Numbered from the stretch's first letter, positions 1 through 12,434 are shown. The stretch is DNA of 64,000 nt from Motacilla alba alba (GCF_015832195.1 NC_052018.1:59767666-59831665), one strand, 5' to 3'. The notes: generated by a model not told the origin, from the sequence alone. Numbers and translations: made by a program.

Positions 1-340
1 AAAATAAGAGAGGTGGAAAACAGTGTGATGCTAGTGTCATAAGAATCAAAGTATGTGATATATCTGAGTGCTCTGTCATCTTTTGCACTCCATGAACTTG
101 TATCTGAAGACTGAAAATAATTTGTGCTGGAAAATCACTAGCAATTTTAAATTCCTTTTACTGCTGTGATCTCGTTCTGCTATAAATTAAAGCTGTCAAG
201 ATACACGTCTGACAAAAATCAGTGGCATGCTCTGGCCCCTGAATTTGGAACAGGAGCAAAATTGGAGGAATTTAGAAATAATTGTAGTACAACTTGTATT
301 CTAAAACATCATTGCTTGTCTGTTTCTTCTCACTTTACAG
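1..340 (+). other. TIAM2 intron (3' part)
   Basis: This is intronic sequence upstream of the first visible TIAM2 exon, ending in a pyrimidine-rich ctgtttcttctcactttacag acceptor. Nothing else is recognisable in it. Confidence 0.8.
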
Positions 341-520
341 AGCGCAGAGCAGATCAGTGCGTTGTGCCGAAACTTCCAAGAAGTCCAAGCAAGCAATATG
401 GAAGGACAGAAGGACAACCAGGACCCACCTCCACGACCACTGGCTCGCCACCTTTCTGATGCAGATAGACTGAGGAAAGTCATCCAAGAACTTATGGACA
501 CCGAGAAATCTTATGTCAAG
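341..520 (+). CDS. TIAM2: TIAM2 coding exon: linker and start of DH domain
   Basis: The acceptor is ctttacag before 341 and the donor gtaaaa after 520. It gives 60 codons in phase 0. A linker ([12 protein letters not shown]...) is followed by DH conserved region 1, with [20 protein letters not shown] and then SYVK. An in-frame ATG at 398-400 has A at -3 and G at +4 and could serve as a short-isoform start. Confidence 0.93.
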
Positions 521-3500
521 GTAAAAAAGCAACCATGGCTCACTTGTTTTTGAGGCTGGTTGTGACTTGTGGACGGTGTTAACATATTTTGATCTTATCT
601 TTACACAACCAGCCTTCCACAAGGGCCATAACCTACAAAGTCTCCTTATCTAATTGTTCCTGTTGTTTCTGGCAGACTTGCTCCTGCAGCTGAGGCTGTA
701 GGATCTGATGTAGTAGCATTAGTAGCAGTCAATTTGTAGTTGTATTGGAGAGTGATCATCTGTGTGGAGAAGATACCTGCAAACAAAAAGGGTTTTTCCA
801 GGGGATGTCTCCCCAGTTTTCAAGATGAAGATAAATCTGGTAGAAGAACAGAATTGTCTCCTACAAATGAGTATGGAAAAGAGTGCATGATTATTTTTGA
901 ACCAGGAAAGCTAAAAGGCACAACTCCAGTGGGTTGTAGCATGACAGAGAAGTTATTTCTCTTCTGACTGATAAACCTGCAAATTGTTCGATGTATCTCT
1001 CTTCTTTTTATGAACTATAAAATCATGTGACTGGCTGCCAAAGGAAACATGAAAACGTCGATTTCATTGACCTTCAGCAAGAAGGCATCATCTCCTTTTC
1101 TGGATCTCAAAACCTGTATTTACAGATGTCAGTACTTGCTGCAATAATGTTTATGGAAGAGACAACACTTCATTCATCAGTGCAGTGATACAGCCATGTA
1201 CTGGACCCTCATTTATGTCCACCTGATGTATCTTTTAGAGGAATCACTTGAACAAAGCATGACCATGGAGGCCACTGATCTATGTGAAATTTTCCATCAG
1301 GAAAAATCCTGGCAGGTTGCAATACTTGTTATGGCGTTTTCAGGGAGCTGCTTATTATTCCTGCTAAATACAATTTCTGGTGTGTCTCCTCCCAGGGTTG
1401 GAGAGCCTTGCAGTGGGCCCCAGCCCTGCTGTCATGCTTTCGGGTGGGACAGTAAGTTTTCAAAAATGGCACTAATTTTTTTTACGAAGTGACTGACAAA
1501 GTGACCCTTTGACTGACAAAGGTGTGACCCTTGATCACACCTACGTGACAACATAACTGAACACTTTAATAACATAGAGTTTTAAAATGCTACACGTCCT
1601 TCTGAATATTACTACAGATGTTTAAATAAGTGGCTATTTCTATAGTTTATGTTACATAAATAATGAAAACATTTCATGCTGTTCATATGGATGGACTCTT
1701 TCGAAAATAAACATCTGTAACAATTCTTCCTCATGCTAGGCTAAAATATCATTTGTTGTAATCAAGTTGTAAAGCCTAAAGGATAAAACAGTAACATTGC
1801 ACTGAAATCAGTTTGCCTCTAATTTAGCAGTAACTTCAGTGCTAACAATATGCAGGCTATTTTGTTACTGAAAAGGAATTGTATCTTTACTTCATTCCCC
1901 AAACATACCCCTATCTCAGGGTTGCCTCATAAAGAACAGTTTCCAAATGGTACAGAAAAAGTGAACAAATATTCTTTTTTTCAGGACTTGAGTTGCCTCT
2001 TTGAGCTATACTTGGAGCCGCTTCAAAAAGAAACCTTCCTTACCCAGGATGAGGTGAGGGGATATCTGAAAAATGATCCTTGTCATTCTTTTATGGGCTA
2101 AGACCTTGACACTTGGATTTTTCATTGCTGAGAGTGTGACAGAAAAAGCAAACGACAAAGATGTCAATAGAAATGACACCAGTCAGTGCCTTTCTCTCTG
2201 GTGTGTGCATCATTTCCTTTTCTTAAAGAGTAATTGTTTTTCTGAATTAACTGCTGAGAAACCTTCACTTTTTGCATGGATTTTTTATAAAACCTGTTTG
2301 AAAACTATTTACAAAGACACTAGCCTTTGCAATCTCTTTGTGTGTTACATCTCCTTAAGTCCACTGTTTTCAAAAGACCTTTTAGGTCCATGGAGCGTTG
2401 TACTTCATGACCTGATGTTTTCCACAGATGGAGTCCTTGTTTGGCAGCCTGCCAGAAATGCTGGATTTCCAGAAGGTGTTTTTGGAGACCCTTGAAGATG
2501 GAATATCTTCTTCCTCAGATTTTAATACATTGGAAACACCGTCTCAGTTCCGGGTAAATATTTCATCATTTCATACTTTGTAGTGTGCCTGCAAATGTTT
2601 GTGAAAATCTGTCTTTAAGACATTTCTGGCTTTTAGAAGTTTCATAGGGTTGCTTTTATGTTTGAAGCTTTACTTTGGATTACAGAGTTCTATTCAGCAA
2701 TGAAAGATAAGTGCTATTTTTCACTGTCTTATCTTCCTCCCCTTGGCAAAAGTTGCAACATGGGAAAAGATAGAGTAGACTTGGAGTACACGATAAACTG
2801 GCAATGTTTGTGAGGCAGAACTCCTTTGTAGAGAGTTTATTGTCACTGTGCTGAATTCTGCCCTGCCTGTGCTTCTCTGTGCTGTGCCCAACTAACCCGC
2901 TGCAGACTTGGGGAGGGAGCTTTTCTTGTTTAATGCACATCAGTTTCCCATGTTGTGAGGTCCAAGAAGCAGGCCTGTGAAGTGCAAAGGGCTGCAGCAC
3001 TACCCAGTACCTGCCCTGACTGGAGAAAGTGGATTCCCTGGCGATGCATGACTGCTGGCAGGTCTCCTGAACACTTGCTGCATTTTGTGGAGCAAACATT
3101 GATTAAAAGAGGGGAGAGGGCTGCTTTCCTCCTCCCTCACTACTCCTCTTTCTTATATTTGCTTTGGGAGGCATTTTTCTAAAAACCTCTCTTGTGATTC
3201 AGTCCCTCCCACATCTTCCCAACCTCCACTTCATCCAAGAACATCAGAGGTGTCCTATAATTACCACCTGCCTGAAAAAAGGAAAACAGCTGGAAAACAA
3301 TCCTGTATTTGTTTTACTCTGTCCCTTCTGGCTTTGGCACTTTTATGCCTTGCTTCCTATGGCTCACATTTTTTTCCCAGCACAACATAGTTATATGTCT
3401 GCTGATTTTTGTTCCTGTGCTGCCTGAAATACAAAGTAAAACAGAATACCTGCTCAGGAAGAAAGGAGAAAATTGCAGGCTGACCTCTACACTCAGGGAA

Positions 3501-6500
3501 ACACAAAAATATCATCAAGTTACTATCAGTAGTATATTCAAGTTTTTTATATATATATATATATATATTTTTTTTTTTTATATATAAAATATGTATAGAA
3601 AGATAGCAGATAATCCATCATTGAGTCTGCTTGTTGTATGCCTGAATATTTATTTAGGATTCTAGTAGTGAACTAATATTTTGATTGTGTTGATTTCAGA
3701 AATTGCTGTTTTCCCTCGGTGGCTCCTTTCTATATTATGCTGACCACTTCAAACTGTACAGTGGCTTCTGTGCAAACCACATCAAAGTTCAGAAAGTTCT
3801 TGAGAGAGGTAATTTCTTGTCTTCATTACTGTAATTCAGTTGCATGAATTCAAACTGCAGTGAACTACTGTAACAAATCTTGTCAACTTGCAGGGAATAT
3901 TGGATAAAATCAAGGAATAAATATTGGTATAAAACAAGGTCTAATCAGGTATCTTTCCAAGGGAAGATCTAAGATCACAGGTTCTGCTGAAGTATGGTAT
4001 AGACCTGAAGAACATGATTCCTTTTGCAACCTCCAGACAGTAGCCTGGAGAGCTGTAGAAACACCTTCCACAACTTTGTGCTGTCTGTGGGCCCACACTC
4101 CAGAAAAGCAGCAACAAATGGTAGAATAAATCAGGAATTACTTCCTCTGCCTTTCACTGCAATGCAGTGGAAAAACTAGAGGAATAATCTCACCTTCATA
4201 AAATTGCTCTCTCAGTCCTTTTGAATCTTATTTGATGCAGGAAATAATAATGAAATTGATAGCATATGCTACTCTGTAAATCATCCATTGAAGAGGGCGA
4301 GAGTTTTGGTGCTGGGTTCAAATTGCCATTCCATGTTTTTCAATTATTGTAGCTTCCATGACTTTCATATTCAACTGACCGATTTTTTTTTTCTTTTTTT
4401 TTTTTTTTTTCTAGCCAAAACAGATAGTGCCTTTAAGACCTTTCTGGATGCTCGAAATCCCACAAAGCAACACTCTTCTACACTGGAGTCATATCTCATA
4501 AAGCCTGTTCAGAGAGTGCTGAAATATCCTCTGCTTTTAAAAGAGCTGGTGTCTCTGACAGACAATGAGAGTGAGGAGCACTATCATTTGACAGGTAACT
4601 TCTTCCTTTCTTCTACAGAAACGAATGAGTTAAGTTTTATTTCCTGCCCTTTCTGAAGATACAGGTAGGCATTCTGGTAGGCAGCACAGAACTTGTCAAA
4701 ACCTAGACAGAATTCCCTCACTCTCCTTAAAAAGTAGTAAGTATTTTTTTTGTTCCTTTAGCTAGAAGTCCTACTTGGTATGTCCAAGTCCCTTTGAGAA
4801 GTAGGTATGCCCAGGATTTGCCATGGCAAGTAGGACTGGCATCTTTATCCTCATGCAGAGGAGCATGTCAGGTCACAGTGTTGCCTTCAGTTTTTTTAAA
4901 CCAACTTGAGAAACGCTGACCAAGGCTCCATCTTGTGGTCATTATTTAGTTCTTTAAAATATGTCAAAGTTTAAGAGCACTCCAGAAAGAAGTATTTGTT
5001 GTTCGAGGTCCTTCTCTGACTCTTGCTTGTGTAGAAGAGATCTTTGTCAAATGTTTGCAGTCCTCCCATGTGGAGAGACTTATCTACCATGTATTAGAGT
5101 TGATTGCTCACATGCCTGGGACTTCATCCCGGCAAATTGCAGTTCAGGTCTGTCAGCACCTGGTGGATGAAAATCAAGAGATGTATTTTATGGATTGACT
5201 GTCATTTTCACAAAATGGATGCAGAGAAAATACACTGTCAGTAAAAACTCATGAGGATCTTACTGACTTCAAAAGGAGCTTCCAATATTGTTCCCTTTCC
5301 CAAACAAGCTGGGGCTGGGGACTTATTTGCAGGTCAGGATAGATGCCAAACTGCTAAAATTAAGAATTGATGAAACAACTGTGCCATTAAGAATTGATGA
5401 AATGAAGGATCCCAGTCCAATTCCATTCTGAATTAATACAGAATTCTAATGGAATCTAGTGACATTCTTGTTTGGAAAACATAACTTAAACAAAACCTGG
5501 CCTCCAGTATTTCATGTGTACAGCCTGTGAGGAACTTGTACAGCCTAACACTGTATTTCTTTGTCCATTCTGGAATGAGACAAAAGCAATTGTTTCTCTT
5601 AAAGATCATTAGATAACTTATTCTAGGATGAGTGTAGATCACTTCAGAGGACCTAGTGGCTCTATATCTACAAGATGCAAAATTTAACCATGGTACTATC
5701 ATAATGCTAACTTTGGGGGCTTGTCATTGGAATGCTTATTGCAGCCTTTTCAGCCACTTGAGACACCACATGAGCATTGTTCACTTACTCTGACCAGGAA
5801 GTTTTTCTTCTACTGTTGCTATGAGAAAGTACTGATATAGAGCTAGAATTCAGTTCACCAAACCTTCGGAAGGCAACATCATTTTACGTGCCTCAAGGGG
5901 AATTCAATTTAAAATTACCATATTTAGAAAATACAAATGAATTGCATAGCTGTGTATGAAATTTTTAAACCTGACAGAAGCACTGAAGGCAATGGAAAAA
6001 GTAGCAAGTCACATAAATGAGATGCAGAAGATATATGAAGATTATGGCACTGTATTTGACCAACTGGTTGCAGAACAAAGTGGAACAGAGAAAGAGGTAA
6101 GAGAAGAAACAACATGTTACATTGACTCTTGAAGCATTATCCAGCTTGCTGTAGGGGCTTCCTCTCTTCCTGAGGTAATTTGGGGAACTTACTTGCACTG
6201 GGCTTGCTCCATTCTCCTTTAGTATTTTGACTTCTGTTTTGTATCTGCCTGTCAAATTTCTTTCTGTCAGTAGGTTATGGTAAAGTTTTCAGACAGCTGC
6301 CAGAGCTGCATTCTGGACTGACAGGAACTGCAAGCAGGAGTAGATATAGTTCTCAGTAGGAAAAAACCTCTTGTCAAAACATTGCAGAGATTATCCATGC
6401 CCCAAGGCATTCAGATTTTATGCTATTGAGTTCTTAAGTTCTTAACATATTTTTTCACCCGTGTAAATGAAAATGGCAATTTGAGGGATTTCACATTAAG

Positions 6501-9500
6501 GTCTGTTACTCTCATTCTCTGCACTTCCAGTGCTGAGGCATCCATGGGTATTTGTCAGAGCAAAACCCATTAGTTATACAGACTGTGTGCAGTCATCTCC
6601 CAAACTGGGGCAGCAGGGCCTCAACTTAGCCATTTACATCAAACAATTACTAAGCAGATCAAATCTATAAAGTTGGATATCAGATATGAGAAATGTCATC
6701 TCAGTTGTTTCATTTCCTGCTAGTAAAAGTCAAATTGTCCCTGTTGACTACCTGGTTTCTCATCATTTATGGAAGATGAAACTTGACAGCCTTTGATATT
6801 CTTCAGCATTTTGTTGTGTCCCACAGAAGAAAGGAGACTCAGAGTACAAGACCTCCATTAATTCTGCCATTTGTAGTGTAAATACTAATTACTCTATAGA
6901 AATTAAAGATACTTACAGCTAGTAAATCAGGCAGTTCTGAACTGGCTATATGGAAGTGTAAGATTATCAGATCAGCTTAGTATCCTTTTAGTTATTAATA
7001 GTAAGAACTTTTACCCAGCTTTTGTAACTTAGGGGCTATTACTTTGTATATTTGTAACCTGTTTTAAAAAAGGGATTATTCACACTTTTCCTGCTGTAGT
7101 GAAGATCTCTTTCTATATATAAATACAGAAAACATAGATCCTTAAAGTTAATCGATGTGTACTAAAATGCAGCACTGATGTAGATACTGTTTATTTATGT
7201 TACTTACTGTTGTAATACAGGTGACAGAGCTTTCAATGGGAGAACTTCTGATGCACTCTACAGTTACCTGGCTGAATCCTTTCCCGTCGCTGGGCAAAGC
7301 AAGGAAAGACCTTGAACTTACAGTGTTTGGTAAGTGTCTTCCTTAAGGACTCTGTGCTGTCAAATCTGAAGATGCTACATTAGATCTCCTCACAGGCTAA
7401 AAGCCCCAAACTCCCTTCCCTGCAGTCATGCGATATGTAGGGTGGACTTATATGTGAAAAAATACATAGTTGTATTTCCCTAACATGAAAAAAGTTTCTG
7501 TTTATTTGCTTGCTGGTACTGTTTGCTCTGTGAGCCACCCTCAGCTGCTGTCTTGCCTATATTTAAACTATGGGAGATTTTCAAGAGGCAATATTAGAGT
7601 CTTTAGAACAGTCTGTTAAATGAGGCTTTCAAAGAAAGCTTGTGGGAAAATCATGATTTATTCTACTTTTGTGAATTCAGACTAACTTCTGCTTTACAGC
7701 TACTGCACTGAAATCCCCATCCAGATTATTTTAACCTGAAGCTTGATGTGGAAATGAGGGGATACAAACAAGAGTCCATTTCTTAAAAAAAAAGATTATT
7801 TTAATATTTCAGTGGATAAACACCTATGAGAACTCAGGGCACTCCTTCCCTGGGAAGCATGGTTAGGGAAGAGGATACTCCAAACAGAAGAACCAACTGT
7901 TGAACTGCAGGAAGAACAGACTATGTCCTTCACAGCACTCTCCTGCTATAGGCCTTTCACTCCACTTGAAAATGTCCACTGTCTATAGAAAGAAAATTTT
8001 TACATCTAACCTACATCTGCTGTATTTGTTTATGTGAAGACTTACAGAAGATAGATAGGTGGTTACTGGTAGTTTCAGAATAAATGTACAGAATGGCTTC
8101 ATCCTAAATGTTCAGAACAAAATCTGAGGGAAAAATACTGCCATTGCATGAAAGTGCAGAATGAAAAACCCAGTTGTCATCTCAGCACAGGGCAAATGCT
8201 TTTCAATGTTTGCTTATCTCATCCTTCACATTCCCATGACTATAATAATCAGCTTCTCCAAGATACTATTTTCACTGACTATTGTAATATTATGCCTATA
8301 ATTAACAGTTTTCCTTTTTTTTTTTTCTTTCTCTTTTCAGTTTTTAAGAGGGCTGTAATACTGGTGTATAAGGAGAACTACAAACTGAAAAAGAAAATGG
8401 TAAGTCTGGTATCAGTGGAGATGGTGGATGTTCAGGATATTACTGCAATGTGAGATGGACCATAACAATGTTATAGGGGGAGTGACTGAGGTGAAATACC
8501 ACTTTCCCTTGCTAGGCTGGAGTTCTGGCTATCCTGCTAAAACAAATGCTCAGTATCTGTGTAGCAATAAATATTTTTTGTTATTTAGTAAGCAGCATCA
8601 TCTTCTGTGTGATCTCCACAATTATTTCATCAAATGGAAAATTAAACATTGCCATGCAGAAATCACTAATTCTTCTAGACAGCATTTATAATTGCCTACC
8701 TTACCACAGGGTGCAGGTTAAAGACCTTTGTTTTATGGAGCCTTGATTACCCTTGAAGGAAAGGAAAAGGGGCATTATAGACATAACCTTCTCTGCACCC
8801 ACTTACAGACCTGAAATGTGGAAGCCAGGTAGCAAATTGTATGTTGCAAGTACCAGTGGTGATATACTGCACCATGCTTATTGTAACAGATGGAGGAGCT
8901 CTAAAAGTAGCAACAGCAGCTACATGATTAATGTATTCTGCTAATCGACAGTCTGTATGTTCTTTCACAGGAAACTTCTTCCCTGGTAGTACTTAGAGGC
9001 AAAGTTTTATTTTTATCAGTTGAAATCAAATGGCTTTTAAAAGTTGAAGCAATTATGAATTCCAAAGGTTGTGTCTATCACCATTACAAGTTCATTTTAA
9101 GGTAGTGAAGGAAAGTTTAGTCAATTTAGTTTTTCTTCAAAGGCAGATCTTTTAAGAGTAGTACAAAACACCACCACTTCTTCTACTTCTTAGAAATATC
9201 CTTTATTTTCTTTTTACAGCCTACTAATGTTCGTGCTGCACATAATTATGGTGACTTGGATCCGTTTAAATTTCGTTGGCTGATTCCTTTATCTGCTCTT
9301 CAGGTTCGACTGGGGAACACAGCAGGTAACTCTCTTGCAGTAAAATACTTTGGACTGAATGCTTTTCTGGAATATTGTAATACTGCTTCTTCCAGATGTC
9401 TTTCTGAGCCTCTGGAAACAAGCAGGTGTAGAGAAAGTATTATCTATCCACTGTTGTCTCTGCTTGGGGGTACAGGCTTGATACATTTACAGACTTTCTT

Positions 9501-12434
9501 CATTTGGTATGCTGACTTCTGTGCATTAAGGGAGATGTAACATGATGTGAAGGAATGACAGAATGGAAATTCCCAATAAAAGGCAGGTGGTTTACTGTAG
9601 TTGACATCCTGATGACACACTGGTGCTGTGTGTGTGCTGACCCTCATGTTTTTTCAAACAGCAGAGAGGTGACTGTAATTTGTGGTAGTAAAGGGCTGTG
9701 AGTTTATTTTCAAGCTGATCTTTATAGTCCTATCCACTTCTGTATGTTCTGTAAAGTGTCCCAAGGTCTTTAGAGCACATGGGTGAAGGCCTGTTAAGGC
9801 TGGAAAGCATAGAGAAGCAGCAAGAATGGGGGAAAGCAACTCTCCAAGAGAGAAGTTATCAAAGGCAGTGCTAGGCTGCTGCAGCAAGAGAGCTCAGGGG
9901 ACTTTCTCTTGGGTTCCACCTTGGGTGAGATCTTCTGTTGCTCCACACGTGGCTGAGTTAACACTGCCTTCTGCAGAGTGGGGGAGCTCTACTGTGGTCT
10001 TTCTCATGCCAAAGGTTTCATGGAGTGAATGCAAAAGTAATGTTTCCTTCCACGCACAGGAACAGAGAACAGCTGTATCTGGGAACTGATTCACACCAAG
10101 TCAGAACTAGAAGGCAGGCCAGAAACAATTTTTCAGTTGTGCAGCAGGTAAGCTTTACATGGAGGCTGTATTTGACACATTAATGGAATTAAAAAAAAAA
10201 AAAAAAAAAGAAAATATTTTCTCCCTTGTGACCTTTCTATCAGCAGTTTCGAAGTGGCACTATTTGAAGCTATGCACTCTGCCAGTCTTTAACTGCATAA
10301 AGTATAACAAATTCAAATGGGTGAATTAAGTGTAGTGAGCCAATGTCAGAAATCTGCAGATACATGAACATAAGCTCCAGTATGGTATGGGCATAGTAAC
10401 TGATTTTATCACTCTCAGCTGGTTAACAGAGATTACTTTCTCATAAAGACCTCTTAAGATGGTGATTCCCTCATACAGAAAGTTATCTTTCAAGTATTTT
10501 TCTAAGAGGAAGCAACTAAGATCTCTAAACACAGGTGTGTGAAATGTCTAGCACCGTTAAGATGTCCCTGCCCATGGCACAGGGGTTGGAACTTGATGAT
10601 CTTTAATGTCCCTTCCCACCCAGAACATTCTATGATCTTATGATACCTGTAAACCCACTACTAAAGCAAGCTTTTGAAAAAAACCACTGCACTAAAGCAC
10701 ATCAGCAGAAACGAAGTGGGAACATTTTATCCCAGCGTCTTACTTCAGTAAGGAAATTAAGTTTTGTGTTTTCTTAAACTTGCAGTGATTCTGAGAACAA
10801 AACTAACATTGTGAAGGTCATCCGTTCTATTCTGCGGGAGAATTTCAGACGTCACATAAAATGTGAGCTACCACTGGAGAAAAAATGTAAAGATCGCCTC
10901 GTCCCACTTAAGAATCGTGTACCTGCAACAGCCAAACTGGGTAAGAAACACCTTCTCAAGTGAAAACTAAGGCATCCAGACTCTGGTGCTGGTAGGGCGT
11001 TCATTATTATTACCATGACCATACAGTGTCATGTGTCTGGCCCACAAATCCCATTTCTTCTTTTTTTTGGACTGGAGCCGGAGTAGTTTCTCTACCACTC
11101 AGTATGTGACAAGGGCTAGAGGAGATAAGCAGACTTCTCCACACTGCAATGTGTCATTAGCTCTCTTCAGAGAAGACTTAATAAGGCCCAAATTAATTTT
11201 GCTGGGAAGGAATAGACACCTTTTGTCATACAATATTAGCATTCTTTCCTCTGGGTTCCCTTTAGTAACTCAGTCCTTACAACATTTGTAGCAAGAACAA
11301 TGGGGAAAAGGCAGGGGATCTTGGTTCTTTCAATGCACTAAATCTACATCCCAGCTGATACTGTAATTTAAGGACAGGCTTCAGACATTTTAATTAAATG
11401 AGTAGTTAGTAGTATTTCAAGTTCTCTATCAGATCAGTCCCCTGTAAAATCCCCTTAACATCAGAGGATCTGGAAGAGTTTGGCTGCTGCCTACACCCGG
11501 GCCCTTCAGTGTTTGATGTGCCCAAGTCAATCTTTCTTTCTGCAGAAGTGTATGTATGACTACACTTTTTTGGAGGAATTGATATATATTACACATGAAG
11601 GATAGCACAGAGCCCTAGAACAGGTGTAATGAAAACTGTGACATGTGGAAGCACACCGTCGGTATCAGAGTGCTGACACATCTGACTTGGAATGACTATG
11701 TCCATCATAATTGTAAGTGGGATATTAAGTTAAAAGGTGTAACCAGTTTTTTTGCTGAAAAAAATAAACCTGCATTTTCACTCTGCACAGCTTCCACAAG
11801 ATCCTTGAAGGTACTGAAGAAGTCATCCAGCAGCGAGTGGAATGGTGACCAGGGGAAAGGCACCTTCCAGGACTCCGATGAGTGCAGCCTAAGCAGCAGC
11901 ACTCAGAGCAGCAGCTGCCACACTTCTGAGAGCATCCAGGAGCCCAAAAATTCATCTCCCAATAAACATGCAGAGAGCACTGCATCTGACTTTTCTAATG
12001 TTCTTGTCAAAGAATCCGACATTCTCAGTGATGATGATGAGGAGGAGGACTATCGGAGCCTAAAGAGAGGCAGCCCTACAAAAGACATTGAAATACAGTT
12101 CCAGCGGCTGAAGATTTCAGAGGAACCCAGTGCTGACTCTGAACAGGATCAGGCTGCTGAAAATGAGGAAGAAGATGGCTTTCAGATAGCAGAGCATCCA
12201 AAGCTTGTGCGGGGCCATTTCTGCCCAGTGAAGAGAAAAGTAAACAGCACAAAGCGTAGCAGAGGAACTCTAATGGCAATGCAAGAACGTCACCAATCCC
12301 TTGACAGTCACTCTGATGCTGCAAACCTGGATCTGAACTCTATTTTAGAGAGAGAATTTAGTGTCCAGAGTTTAACTTCTGTAGTTAATGAGGACTGTTT
12401 TTATGAAGCTGTGGAGAGGCATGGAAAATCCTAG
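341..12434 (+). CDS. TIAM2: TIAM2 (Rac guanine-nucleotide exchange factor), C-terminal 12 coding exons, 5'-partial
   Basis: TIAM2 (STEF) loads GTP onto Rac1 and drives actin and neurite remodelling. Coding exons seen: 341-520, 1985-2053, 2428-2553, 3700-3808, 4415-4594, 5978-6096, 7221-7329, 8341-8399, 9220-9325, 10060-10147, 10786-10940, 11791-12434. They total 1944 nt (647 codons plus TAG), all GT-AG, with phase closing at every join. In order they give the DH domain (from [15 protein letters not shown] through [19 protein letters not shown] to about the end of exon 6), the C-terminal PH domain, and an acidic serine-rich tail ending HGKS. The tail and the PH segment match TIAM2 rather than TIAM1 as I remember them, and TFB1M next door agrees. 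The human protein is about 1700 residues, so the N-terminal PH, coiled coil, RBD and PDZ parts lie upstream. No frameshift or internal stop is seen. Confidence 0.95.
1985..2053 (+). CDS. TIAM2: TIAM2 coding exon: DH helix (CR1, continued)
   Basis: This 69-nt exon of 23 codons lies between ttttttcag and gtgagg. It reads [14 protein letters not shown] then KETFLTQDE, continuing DH conserved region 1 from the previous exon in phase 0. Confidence 0.92.
2428..2553 (+). CDS. TIAM2: TIAM2 coding exon: DH domain
   Basis: This exon has 42 codons between tccacag and gtaaat. It reads [18 protein letters not shown] and ends TPSQFR. It encodes the DH helices after CR1. The leading ATG is internal and not a translation start. 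Confidence 0.92.
3549..3590. repeat. TA microsatellite with poly-T
   Basis: An alternating (TA)n run is followed by 11-12 T and another short TATATA. It lies in a TIAM2 intron about 110 nt upstream of an exon. Confidence 0.85.
3700..3808 (+). CDS. TIAM2: TIAM2 coding exon: DH domain
   Basis: This 109-nt exon (36 codons plus 1 nt) lies between gatttcag and gtaatt. It reads [20 protein letters not shown] and continues to the end at VLER. The leftover g joins cc of the next exon to make an Ala codon. Confidence 0.92.
4415..4594 (+). CDS. TIAM2: TIAM2 coding exon: DH conserved region 3
   Basis: This 180-nt exon follows a pyrimidine tract of about 30 nt ending ctag. It holds the most conserved DH block, [20 protein letters not shown], then [19 protein letters not shown]. 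It ends with 1 nt (g) that completes a Glu codon in the next exon. The donor is gtaact. Confidence 0.94.
5359..5402. repeat. 17-bp direct repeat
   Basis: attaagaattgatgaaa occurs at 5359-5375 and again at 5386-5402 without mismatch, in a TIAM2 intron. Confidence 0.85.
5978..6096 (+). CDS. TIAM2: TIAM2 coding exon: end of DH domain
   Basis: This 119-nt exon lies between cctgacag and gtaaga. It reads [17 protein letters not shown], then [19 protein letters not shown] and TEKE. This is the last long DH helix, which packs against Rac and leads into the PH domain. Confidence 0.93.
7221..7329 (+). CDS. TIAM2: TIAM2 coding exon: start of C-terminal PH domain
   Basis: This 109-nt exon follows taatacag, with donor gtaagt. 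It reads [20 protein letters not shown] then [16 protein letters not shown]. The ending ...LELTVF followed by [11 protein letters not shown] is characteristic of TIAM2 and differs from TIAM1. Confidence 0.92.
8341..8399 (+). CDS. TIAM2: TIAM2 coding exon: PH domain beta strands
   Basis: This 59-nt exon follows a long T/C tract ending cttttcag. It reads [20 protein letters not shown], with Val split across the intron. The donor is gtaagt. A short exon with two predicted PH beta strands. Confidence 0.92.
9220..9325 (+). CDS. TIAM2: TIAM2 coding exon: PH domain
   Basis: This 106-nt exon lies between ttttacag and gtaact. It reads [20 protein letters not shown] and then [15 protein letters not shown]. 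It ends with one nucleotide of a Gly codon. Confidence 0.92.
10060..10147 (+). CDS. TIAM2: TIAM2 coding exon: PH domain
   Basis: This 88-nt exon follows cgcacag, with donor gtaagc. It reads [20 protein letters not shown] then PETIFQLCS, ending with two nucleotides of a Ser codon completed in the next exon. Confidence 0.91.
10191..10209. repeat. Poly-A run
   Basis: About 18 consecutive A shortly after a TIAM2 exon. Similar runs occur near 27429 and 61101. No linked transposon body is recognisable. Confidence 0.8.
10553..10644 (+). mobile_element. CR1 LINE 3'-end fragment
   Basis: The sequence runs gatgtccctgcccatggcac, then ggttggaacttgatgatc and ends in attctatgatcttatgat. This is the classic avian CR1 3' terminus with its short terminal repeat. 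It is 5'-truncated to about 90 nt and sits in a TIAM2 intron. Confidence 0.85.
10786..10940 (+). CDS. TIAM2: TIAM2 coding exon: PH C-terminal helix and basic linker
   Basis: This 155-nt exon lies between cttgcag and gtaaga. It reads [20 protein letters not shown] then [18 protein letters not shown]. The helix [14 protein letters not shown] closes the PH fold and is followed by a basic linker. A CR1 3' end sits about 140 nt upstream in the intron. Confidence 0.92.
11791..12434 (+). CDS. TIAM2: TIAM2 last coding exon: acidic, Ser-rich C-terminal tail and stop
   Basis: This 644-nt exon gives 214 residues and TAG at 12432-12434. The acceptor is ctctgcacag. The tail has a Ser-rich run (about residues 30-60 of the exon), the block [16 protein letters not shown], then [50 protein letters not shown], and a terminal HGKS. 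These blocks match human TIAM2 as I recall it. The open frame continues upstream to 11643, but that part is intron, because the phase from the previous exon only joins at 11791. Confidence 0.94.

Larger units (their letters stand above)
521..11790 (+). other. TIAM2 introns between coding exons
   Basis: The introns are 521-1984, 2054-2427, 2554-3699, 3809-4414, 4595-5977, 6097-7220, 7330-8340, 8400-9219, 9326-10059, 10148-10785 and 10941-11790. They hold a TA-repeat tract near 3549, a 17-bp direct repeat at 5359 and 5386, a poly-A run near 10191 and one CR1 3' end near 10553. No other gene is seen in them. Confidence 0.85.

Noticed and set aside
2680..3099. 139-codon minus-strand frame in a TIAM2 intron
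   Set aside because: No recognisable domain. It lies antisense in an intron with no promoter or poly(A) context.
11643..11790. 5' half of a 263-codon open frame containing the TIAM2 tail
   Set aside because: Coding phase from the previous exon joins at 11791 after a clear acceptor, so the upstream portion is intron that happens to be open.
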